Virus record (IMG/VR): IMGVR_UViG_3300037088_000882 | Span: 28,413 to 92,412 of that record | DNA: 64,000 nucleotides | Source: a virus | Reading direction: 5' to 3' (one strand) | Notes under the pieces: generated by a model | Database searches by the model: none | Told to the model about the DNA's origin: nothing | The model's input: only the letters and a program-made list of their open reading frames with translations | Translations under genes and position numbers: made by a program | Shown: positions 1 through 4,999 of the stretch, piece after piece | Position numbering within the stretch: the stretch's first letter is position 1 | Layout: every line of letters begins with the position of its first letter

Positions 1-27
1 ACACTCGTCTCATATACGGCTATTTAA

Positions 28-204
28 TTACCATAAGGGCTTTTGGTAGCCATTTTTTGAGTAATTCCCGTTTACACTTCCTTTGCTTTTATCCCGTTCC
101 GAAAGGGGCCTTGTTTCAGGGCTCCCGCATCCGGGACAAAGATCTGCACCCGTCTTATCTCTGAATGTTTTTCCACAGTCAATGCAAACTTTCTCACTGG
201 ACAT
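28..204 (-). CDS. Small zinc-ribbon protein, 58 aa
   Basis: The ORF begins at an ATG preceded by a strong Shine-Dalgarno site (AAAAAGGAG, spacing 5). Two CxxC pairs (C7/C10 and C23/C26) about 12 residues apart form a one-knuckle zinc ribbon. The C-terminal half is short, polar and Gly/Asn/Lys rich, probably disordered. It heads the leftmost minus-strand genes. Function unknown; a nucleic-acid or protein adaptor role is only a guess from the zinc ribbon. Confidence 0.65.
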   Translation of the reverse strand: MSSEKVCIDCGKTFRDKTGADLCPGCGSPETRPLSERDKSKGSVNGNYSKNGYQKPLW

Positions 205-216
205 AAATGCTCCTTT

Positions 217-333
217 TTAATGTTTTAAGGCTATTGCTTTAGACACTATAACTGAAGCTACGAGAAGGAAGATCACTATAAGGACGATTGCTTCCATTAT
301 AGTGACCCCTTTTTTGTTTTTGAGTTTAATCAT
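217..333 (-). CDS. Pilin-like membrane micropeptide, 38 aa
   Basis: The N-terminus is short and Lys-rich, followed by KKG-VTIMEA and about 20 hydrophobic residues. This matches a class III (prepilin) signal: Gly at -1, hydrophobic residues from +1, Glu at +5. The whole protein is little more than that signal and one membrane helix. An internal in-frame ATG (start 297) with a nearby AGGGG would give a 26-aa membrane peptide lacking the prepilin site. It lies 8 nt after the preceding gene's stop. It could be a holin-like or host-pilus-interfering peptide, or a chance ORF. Confidence 0.4.
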   Translation of the reverse strand: MIKLKNKKGVTIMEAIVLIVIFLLVASVIVSKAIALKH

Positions 334-341
334 AGTCAATT

Positions 342-1862
342 TTATTTAATAAATATTTTTGATCTGTATGTGTTATTTATGTTTGATATTTGAATTAGAC
401 ATTCTCCCGAGCAAGGGATTTTAATATTAGAATTATTTAATAAGGTTTGATAAATAAGTCGCCCTTGCAAATTCAGAACTGTTAAATGGTAAACATCTTT
501 GTCGAAAGATGTAAGATGAAAGATTGTTTGGCCATTTATTTTTATTGCTTTTTCAGCGTAAATTTTATTCCCCGTGTTTATGGCTACAGGAGGAGGACTA
601 GTGAAATGAAAAGAAATTGTATCTGGTACTGAGCCTCCCAAGTATACACATATTAGACCTGATCCAGTATCTATAGGTGAGAAAGTCCATACACTATCAT
701 TAGCTGGAATTTTACTTGTCCTAACACCATTGGTGATGGACCAATCGGCTTTTAAACAAACCCATTGATTATTATCTATACGTCTGCCTTGGACTTGTAG
801 TGACGTACTTTGGCCGGTGAGTAAATTTAGATTTTTTATAACCTGGCTATTTCCAGTGGTAATTCTGAGTGAGTCATAAAAAGATAATACTATAAAAGCT
901 TTTGCCGTTTTAGTCATTTTTCCTAATGAGTCAGTTACCGTTAGAGTGACTGAATCAATACCAAAAGCTGAAGGATTCCATGCATAAGATAAGGCTGTTC
1001 GACTCAACTGTACAGAAGTAGAATTTCCGATTTTTATGTATTGATATTGAATCCCTGCTGGTACTGTAGAAGTCCATGTTATTTGTTGCGGTGTTCCGAT
1101 ATATGCGATTAATGATGTGTTCGTTATAGATACGGTAGGAAGAGGGGCAGATATATTAAAAGAATCAGATGCAACATTATTAAAAGTGTCGGCATTCCAA
1201 GCACATATTTTGAAATTAACCCGGCCTATGTCAGTAGAGGTTGGAGTCCAGGAATAAGTGGATGATGTAGGACTAAGAGTGTCGAGTCTTGTAAAAGGTC
1301 TACCACTATGGCTTATCCATATAGATTGGGCTGTCACGGCAACGGTATCTTTTGTGATCCACTGGAATATAATTGGAGTTTTAATATAAGAATTTGGAGG
1401 AGTGGTTATTGAGATTGATGGAGGTTTTTCTAGTGCTCCTGATCCCATCATTGATAATGGCCAATGTTTACATATGTAAACTAAACTATCTACGAGGCTG
1501 TCCTTGAGATCTAGTAACCAATATGCTTTATTATGAATTGTAATTACACCTGTCCAATAATCTCCTGCAGTAATTGTATGAGTAAGAGTTTTAGCTGATG
1601 ATACGCCATTAGCCACAAAAGTTTTTATAGTATCATAAAAAATACTATCTGGACCGTATGGGTTGAGAGGCTTGTCATTAACGTCACATACTTTACCCCG
1701 AAATGATACATAAAAATTCGTTTTTGAGGAGGTCCCGTACTGGACTATTGAATTTGATGCGTTAAAGATGTTTCCTGAAATTTTAAAAGTGAAACCTAAT
1801 GCAGCTGAAGTAGAAAAGGACAGAAGAAACGTTAAGGTGATGGTGAGAATTAATTTATTCAC
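342..1862 (-). CDS. Exported Ig-like repeat protein with T9SS-like tail, about 506 aa
   Basis: A signal peptide (hydrophobic to about residue 22) is followed by several beta-sandwich, Ig/cadherin-like modules with recurring PxxSIT...I.W patterns. A C-terminal region of about 70 residues (HLTVLNLQGRLIYQ, then alternating beta strands ending SKIFIK) resembles type IX secretion sorting domains. I choose GTG at 1862, not the ATG two codons upstream, because AAGGAG sits 7 nt before the GTG and directly abuts the ATG. The related gene at 2930-3472 also starts with GTG in the same context. Probably exported or surface-displayed by the infected host; role unknown. Confidence 0.75.
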   Translation of the reverse strand: MNKLILTITLTFLLSFSTSAALGFTFKISGNIFNASNSIVQYGTSSKTNFYVSFRGKVCDVNDKPLNPYGPDSIFYDTIKTFVANGVSSAKTLTHTITAGDYWTGVITIHNKAYWLLDLKDSLVDSLVYICKHWPLSMMGSGALEKPPSISITTPPNSYIKTPIIFQWITKDTVAVTAQSIWISHSGRPFTRLDTLSPTSSTYSWTPTSTDIGRVNFKICAWNADTFNNVASDSFNISAPLPTVSITNTSLIAYIGTPQQITWTSTVPAGIQYQYIKIGNSTSVQLSRTALSYAWNPSAFGIDSVTLTVTDSLGKMTKTAKAFIVLSFYDSLRITTGNSQVIKNLNLLTGQSTSLQVQGRRIDNNQWVCLKADWSITNGVRTSKIPANDSVWTFSPIDTGSGLICVYLGGSVPDTISFHFTSPPPVAINTGNKIYAEKAIKINGQTIFHLTSFDKDVYHLTVLNLQGRLIYQTLLNNSNIKIPCSGECLIQISNINNTYRSKIFIK

Positions 1863-1913
1863 AGGCATCTCCTTTCTTTTTGGGTTTGAGTGCCTATGAC
1901 TATATTATACATG
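1860..1913 (-). promoter_or_regulatory. Promoter and leader, copy A (duplicated at 3470-3520)
   Basis: The minus strand has ACATGTATAATAT (-10 at 1904-1909), then CATAGGCA, AAAAAGAAAGGA and CCTGTGAA at the start codon. Nearly the same promoter, leader, RBS and GTG start precedes the exported-protein gene at 2930-3472, so the cassette was duplicated. No good -35 hexamer is visible. Confidence 0.6.
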
Positions 1914-1953
1914 TTTTTTTAAGAAAAGATTAGTATGTCGGAAAAATAGATTA

Positions 1954-2118
1954 TTATTTTTCTAAATCTAACTTGATTATTTTAACCGTATACCCTGTAC
2001 GTTTGTAAGGTTCTGACATTTTCTCGGCATGCTTCAAGGTCGAGATCTCTCGAGTGATAAGTTTCCATCGATCTGCTACTTTATAACAGGCAATATAATT
2101 ATCTGGCTCTTTACTCAT
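1954..2118 (-). CDS. Small hypothetical protein, 54 aa
   Basis: The ATG lies 4 nt after the stop of the 2123-2926 gene. The sequence is charged (MSKEPDNYIACYKVADRWKL...), with an alternating strand-helix-strand pattern ending KIIKLDLEK. No family recognised. The tight spacing suggests translational coupling with its neighbour. Confidence 0.55.
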   Translation of the reverse strand: MSKEPDNYIACYKVADRWKLITREISTLKHAEKMSEPYKRTGYTVKIIKLDLEK

Positions 2119-2122
2119 ATAT

Positions 2123-2926
2123 TTAATATCCAAGTACAGGATGACTCTTAAGGTTCTTTATAAGTTCATGGCATACTTCAAAGGGCATTTGCGGGGCCCC
2201 TTCCGTGATTATGTGGCCTGGACTGAGCTCGGGTGGCTCTTCTTCCCAGGCCTGGTCTCTTAGACCTGGACTTAGAATGACGGCTGGCATATAAGTGAAA
2301 GCCCAACCTTCTCTAGGGTAGTCCATTTCTGGAGTCAGGTATGTTTTCGCTATAAACAGATTATTAGTTATTTTCTCTACTACCAGAACCCCATAAATTA
2401 AATCCAAATATATGAATTTATCGGTTTCACAAAAATAAAAGGAATTCATGGTTAGTATTCTAAGGTAATCAGCAGGATTGGGGTTTGTAAATAAAGTTTT
2501 TTGAAAAGATATTCTAAGATATCGAAAATTCTCCTCGTTGTATCTTTCTTTGAATTGTTCGAAACAATGAGCTGTGTAGAAGAGATGGTCCAGGTAAGTC
2601 CCTGGCATACTGCCGTAAAGCCTTCCAAACTCAGTTTTATATGTAACTTCGAAATTAGTGTATGCACGTAATTTACGATCGAAATTATAGAGGTTTACCC
2701 ATTCTCCGTAATAAGTGTGGAGCTCAGTAAGGATGTATTCCATTAATCTTTTTCTTGCATTATCCGATATTTTGCTGACATCTTTATTTTTGAATTCTTT
2801 GAGGAAGGCTTTTTCTAAGCAAATATTAAGCATGGCTCTAGGGTATCGTTCCAAGGCCACGGTCTTGAAATGTTTGTTGAGATCAGCAATGACCTCTTCG
2901 GGATTTCCATAAGGTTTGAAAGCCAT
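2123..2926 (-). CDS. Hypothetical protein, 267 aa
   Basis: A soluble mixed alpha/beta protein rich in Tyr and Phe, with no signal peptide or membrane segment. No catalytic motif stands out. It sits 3 nt from the 2930-3472 gene and overlaps nothing on the other strand that is coding. It is probably cotranscribed with the exported protein upstream. Function unknown. Confidence 0.6.
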   Translation of the reverse strand: MAFKPYGNPEEVIADLNKHFKTVALERYPRAMLNICLEKAFLKEFKNKDVSKISDNARKRLMEYILTELHTYYGEWVNLYNFDRKLRAYTNFEVTYKTEFGRLYGSMPGTYLDHLFYTAHCFEQFKERYNEENFRYLRISFQKTLFTNPNPADYLRILTMNSFYFCETDKFIYLDLIYGVLVVEKITNNLFIAKTYLTPEMDYPREGWAFTYMPAVILSPGLRDQAWEEEPPELSPGHIITEGAPQMPFEVCHELIKNLKSHPVLGY

Positions 2927-2929
2927 TAA

Positions 2930-3472
2930 TTAAAACCCAAGGTTTGCTTTTGATTCTCTGCGTTTGTTAATTGAATCATATTTCATAGAATTTCTAAATA
3001 CAAAAGTAATTGGAGTTTTTTCATTGTAATAACTTGTAAGTACAAAGGTTCTTGTTTTAAATTCCCAGGTTATTTCTTGTTTTATGCCATTTTCTTTAGT
3101 TTCTTCTTTTTTGTTTTCGAAACTGGTTTCAGATCCTAATCTTTCAACAAGTCTGTTATATAAAGTTTGAAGGCCTCCAATTTCGTGGCATTCTTCTTCA
3201 TTATAAAAAATACCGATTGAATATAAAGTATCATCAAGAAAAGAGCATGCGGCGGCTGCGGCAGTTTTCATTACAGCAAGATACTGATAGACACCTATTT
3301 CATGCTCGATATCTTTGGCAGGGAATTCTTCAGCATCTGGGTGAGCTTTTTTGAAATGCCCTAGAGTCATTCCTATTTTTAAATCCTCAAATTTAAAATC
3401 TTCTGATTTTTGGGAATAGCTTAAGCTGAATAAGAAGAGAGACGTTAAGATTAGACGTGGGATTGTTTTCAC
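2930..3472 (-). CDS. Exported hypothetical protein, 180 aa, GTG start
   Basis: A typical signal peptide (KTIPRLILTSLFLFSLSYSQ) precedes a periplasmic or secreted domain containing FEDLKIGMTLGHFKKAHPDAEEF, a pattern like small periplasmic proteins with an 'IGMTLxxV/FK' start. Two Cys residues occur in the mature part. The start is GTG, with AAAGGA upstream in a leader shared with the 342-1862 gene. It has no T9SS-like tail. Function unknown. Confidence 0.7.
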   Translation of the reverse strand: MKTIPRLILTSLFLFSLSYSQKSEDFKFEDLKIGMTLGHFKKAHPDAEEFPAKDIEHEIGVYQYLAVMKTAAAAACSFLDDTLYSIGIFYNEEECHEIGGLQTLYNRLVERLGSETSFENKKEETKENGIKQEITWEFKTRTFVLTSYYNEKTPITFVFRNSMKYDSINKRRESKANLGF

Positions 3473-3520
3473 AGGCTTCCTTTCTTTTTGGTTTAGAATG
3501 CCTATGAATATTATACATGT
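3470..3520 (-). promoter_or_regulatory. Promoter and leader, copy B
   Basis: This repeats copy A (1860-1913): ACATGTATAATAT (-10 at 3510-3515), CATAGGCA, AAAAAGAAAGGA, then CCTGTGAA at the GTG start. The two copies differ by a few substitutions and a small indel. Confidence 0.6.
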
Positions 3521-3552
3521 ATTTTGAGAGAGGTATAGAGGATTTTTTTAGA

Positions 3553-3639
3553 TGGTACCGGAAGAGTGACTTGAACACTCACGGGATTGCTCCCAATAGA
3601 TCTTGAATCTATCGCGTCTCCCAATTTCGCCATTCCGGC
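3553..3639 (-). tRNA. tRNA-Leu(CAA)
   Basis: A class II tRNA with 7-bp acceptor GCCGGAA/UUCCGGU, a long variable arm and anticodon loop UUCAAGA within AUAGA/UCUAU. A73 and an encoded CCA are present. Last gene of array 1. It reads UUG, a codon used in the array leader peptide. Confidence 0.9.
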
Positions 3640-3672
3640 TTAAGTGGTCAGGACAGGTTTACGCCCTACGAT

Positions 3673-3773
3673 TTATGCCACACGCTTTTTCATTTTACTG
3701 TACAGTGTGGATCTATTAATATGAAGCATTTCAGCGATTTTTAAAGTGGGATTGGAGGAATTCGAATCCTCAT
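3673..3773 (-). pseudogene. Helix-turn-helix remnant between tRNAs
   Basis: One frame reads PTLKIAEMLHINRSTLYSK and ends KMKKRVA before a stop. This is a typical Fis/NtrC- or recombinase-type C-terminal helix-turn-helix. The frame is closed upstream by a stop inside the overlapping tRNA (3747-3820) and has no plausible start codon, so I read it as the 3' relic of a DNA-binding gene, perhaps an integrase or resolvase, displaced by the tRNA. Confidence 0.45.
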
Positions 3774-3820
3774 TGTGTTGATTTTAAGTCAACTGCCTCT
3801 ACCAGTTGGGCTACAATCCC
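3747..3820 (-). tRNA. tRNA with UAA anticodon on a Lys-like body (Leu?)
   Basis: A perfect class I cloverleaf: GGGAUUG/CAAUCCC acceptor, GUUGA-CUUAAAA-UCAAC anticodon arm, short variable loop, GAGGA-UUCGAAU-UCCUC T-arm, A73, no encoded CCA. Anticodon UAA should read UUA (Leu), yet bacterial tRNA-Leu is class II. The body closely resembles tRNA-Lys(UUU). Either an isotype switch or a tRNA charged with an unexpected amino acid. Confidence 0.85.
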
Positions 3821-3868
3821 TCAATATAAATCACATGTCTACCAATTTCAACACCTGAATAGTAAAAA

Positions 3869-3951
3869 TGGAAGGGGCAAGATTTGAACTTGCGAACTCC
3901 GAAGAGACGGGATTTACAGTCCCGGGCCTTTAACCACTCGACCACCCTTCC
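3869..3951 (-). tRNA. tRNA-Tyr(GUA)
   Basis: Class II tRNA: acceptor GGAAGGG/CCCUUCC, anticodon arm CGGGA-CUGUAAA-UCCCG, variable arm with UCUUCGGA loop, T-loop UUCAAAU, A73. CCA is not encoded, so the phage or host CCA-adding enzyme is needed. Tyr codons occur three times in the array leader. Confidence 0.9.
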
Positions 3952-3958
3952 GTAAATT

Positions 3959-4044
3959 TGCGGATAAGAAGATTTGAACTTCTAAAAGGATTACTCCTCG
4001 CTGGTCTCTGAAACCAGTGTGTTTACCAATTCCACCATATCCGC
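3959..4044 (-). tRNA. tRNA-Leu(CAG)
   Basis: Class II tRNA: acceptor GCGGAUA, D-arm of Leu type (UGGUGGAAUUGGUAAACAC), anticodon loop UUCAGAG within CUGGU/ACCAG, T-loop UUCAAAU, A73, no encoded CCA. Confidence 0.9.
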
Positions 4045-4053
4045 GTAATATAT

Positions 4054-4208
4054 AGATTGCGTTCAAGTTACTAAAGCATTTACCCCTTTCGGGATACTTG
4101 TCGATTCTCAAGATCGATGCCTTACCAATTTGGCTATATTTCCATTCGGAAACACTCGGAGTCGAACCGAGATTAGTAATGTAGGCTTTAATTGTAAAAA
4201 CGCAATCT
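4054..4208 (-). tRNA. Circularly permuted tRNA-Ser(UGA), element U1
   Basis: Read on the minus strand, the T-arm (CUCGG-UUCGACU-CCGAG) and 3' acceptor strand UGUUUCC with G73 come first (about 4172-4147). After a 3-nt linker come the 5' acceptor GGAAAUA (ending at 4143), a D-arm with UUGGU, and anticodon arm UCGAU-CUUGAGA-AUCGA. The two acceptor strands pair over 7 bp. Anticodon UGA and G73 fit Ser. A hairpin UAUCCC-GAAA-GGGGUA follows the anticodon stem. The element is closed by a 10-bp helix (AGAUUGCGUU/AACGCAAUCU), a 7x7 internal loop (UUUACAA/UAACUUG) and a 7-bp inner helix. No T-arm lies downstream, so normal gene order is excluded. Confidence 0.8.
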
Positions 4209-4212
4209 AATC

Positions 4213-4299
4213 TGGTGCGGTCGGTCTGATTTGAACAGGCATAGGATTGCTCCCACATGCACCTCAAGCATGCGTGGCTACCAATTACACCACGACCGC
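4213..4299 (-). tRNA. tRNA-Leu(GAG)
   Basis: Class II tRNA: acceptor GCGGUCG/CGACCGC, anticodon arm CAUGC-UUGAGGU-GCAUG, long variable arm, A73 and encoded CCA. The T-stem has one C-A mismatch. It reads CUC/CUU; CUU appears in the leader peptide. Confidence 0.88.
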
Positions 4300-4307
4300 A
4301 TAATTTA

Positions 4308-4452
4308 TAAAGCCATATCCGAGTTATCAATGCTATCTTGATAGATTCTATTCTATTGCCTTTACCATTTGGCTATTCCCCCATAATTGGGGGAACGTGG
4401 AATCGAACCACGAATTTTTAATGTAAGCATCAACGGTAAAGATATGGCTTTA
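4308..4452 (-). tRNA. Circularly permuted tRNA, element U2, isotype unclear
   Basis: Same permuted plan as U1. The T-arm CGUGG-UUCGAUU-CCACG and 3' acceptor UUCCCCC with A73 precede a 5-nt linker (AUUAU), the 5' acceptor GGGGGAA, a D-arm (GCC-AAAUGGUAAA-GGC) and the anticodon arm. The last is AUAGA-AUAGAA-UCUAU, a 6-nt loop (8 nt if the closing A-U opens), so the anticodon cannot be assigned; AGA is one reading. Enclosure: 12-bp perfect helix, 7x7 loop UUUACCG/UAACUCG, 8-bp inner helix. Elements shared with U1 are UACAUUA before the T-arm and CAAG after the anticodon stem. Confidence 0.75.
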
Positions 4453-4465
4453 ATTTCAAAGAACT

Positions 4466-4554
4466 TGGTGCGAATGTAGAGATTCGAACTCTAAAGAGCT
4501 GTTAAGCTTCCAGATTCTAAGTCTGGCCCCTGCTACCAATTCGGGTACATTCGC
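4466..4554 (-). tRNA. tRNA-Leu(UAG)
   Basis: Class II tRNA: acceptor GCGAAUG/CAUUCGC, anticodon arm CCAGA-CUUAGAA-UCUGG, long variable arm, T-loop UUCGAAU, A73 and encoded CCA. It reads CUA, used twice in the leader peptide of this array. Confidence 0.9.
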
Positions 4555-4563
4555 ATATATTTA

Positions 4564-4634
4564 AGACGGTGCCCAGGATCGAACTGGGGCTGTCGGTTTT
4601 GCGGACCGATGCCTTACCTCTTGGCTACACCGTC
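4564..4634 (-). tRNA. tRNA-Cys(GCA) with C33
   Basis: Acceptor GACGGUG/CACCGUC with U73, the bacterial Cys discriminator. Anticodon arm UCGGU-CCGCAAA-ACCGA gives GCA but puts C at position 33, where U is almost universal. No encoded CCA. First tRNA of array 1; it overlaps the 3' end of the small ORF 4625-4783 by 10 nt. Confidence 0.85.
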
Positions 4635-4783
4635 GGATAAAAGAATTTATCTAATTCAAAGACCTCGTTTAAACATATTTCATTGATTTTCTCATTTGTG
4701 AAATCAGGTTCTTGGCCTTCTTCTATGCACGAGAATTTAAATGGTACATTATCTCGTAATTCATGCCCTATTTTAATTTTCAT
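4625..4783 (-). CDS. Small acidic protein, 52 aa
   Basis: Start MKIKIGHELRDNVPFKFS, preceded by GAGGGG at good distance. It ends inside tRNA-Cys. It lies between the attenuator terminator and the first tRNA, so it would be made only on read-through transcripts. Acidic, with no recognised domain. The N-terminal MKIKI also opens the unrelated-looking small protein at 54268-54432. Confidence 0.5.
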   Translation of the reverse strand: MKIKIGHELRDNVPFKFSCIEEGQEPDFTNEKINEICLNEVFELDKFFYPTV

Positions 4784-4803
4784 TTAATCCCCTCAGTATA
4801 AAA

Positions 4804-4844
4804 CAAAAAACCCTGCTTGATCTTTAGAACCAAGCAGGGTTTTG
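4804..4844 (-). terminator. Intrinsic terminator / attenuator of tRNA array 1
   Basis: Hairpin AAAACCCUGCUUG / CAAGCAGGGUUUU followed on the minus strand by UUUUUUGUUU. An upstream segment of the leader (plus 4874-4888) can pair at 14 of 15 positions, counting G-U, with the 5' arm and flank (plus 4830-4844), so antiterminator and terminator are mutually exclusive. A second option pairs plus 4865-4872 with 4816-4823. Confidence 0.85.
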
Positions 4845-4867
4845 TTTATTTCTTTTTTAACTTTAGA

Positions 4868-4954
4868 TCAAGACAAAATCCTACCCGGTCCCTTTAGATA
4901 GCTAAGGTAATATGATAGACACAAAGGTAAGGATTGAATAGTCTTATTGCTCAT
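4868..4954 (-). CDS. Leader peptide of tRNA array 1, 28 aa
   Basis: The ATG is only 8 nt past the -10 box, so the mRNA is nearly leaderless and has no Shine-Dalgarno site. The core reads SLPLCLSYYLSYL: six Leu (UUA, UUG, CUA, CUU, CUA, UUG), three Tyr, one Cys and five Ser in 28 residues. The tRNAs downstream are Leu (five anticodons), Tyr, Cys and a permuted Ser. The stop codon lies 3 nt beyond the antiterminator 5' strand, so a ribosome finishing the ORF would mask it and one stalled on Leu/Tyr/Cys codons would not. Inferred to be an attenuation control peptide. Confidence 0.8.
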   Translation of the reverse strand: MSNKTIQSLPLCLSYYLSYLKGPGRILS

Positions 4955-4962
4955 GATAACTA

Positions 4963-4991
4963 AATATAACACAGAAAAAATAAAAAGTCAA
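4963..4991 (-). promoter_or_regulatory. Sigma70 promoter of tRNA array 1
   Basis: TTGACT (4986-4991) and TATATT (4963-4968) are separated by exactly 17 nt on the minus strand, with TG two bases upstream of the -10. It drives the leader ORF and array 1. Confidence 0.9.
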
Positions 4992-4999
4992 TTACTTTT

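Noticed and set aside
3914-4330. ORF of 138 codons across array 1
   Set aside because: It reads through four tRNA genes and two permuted tRNAs with no RBS; a by-product of structured RNA.
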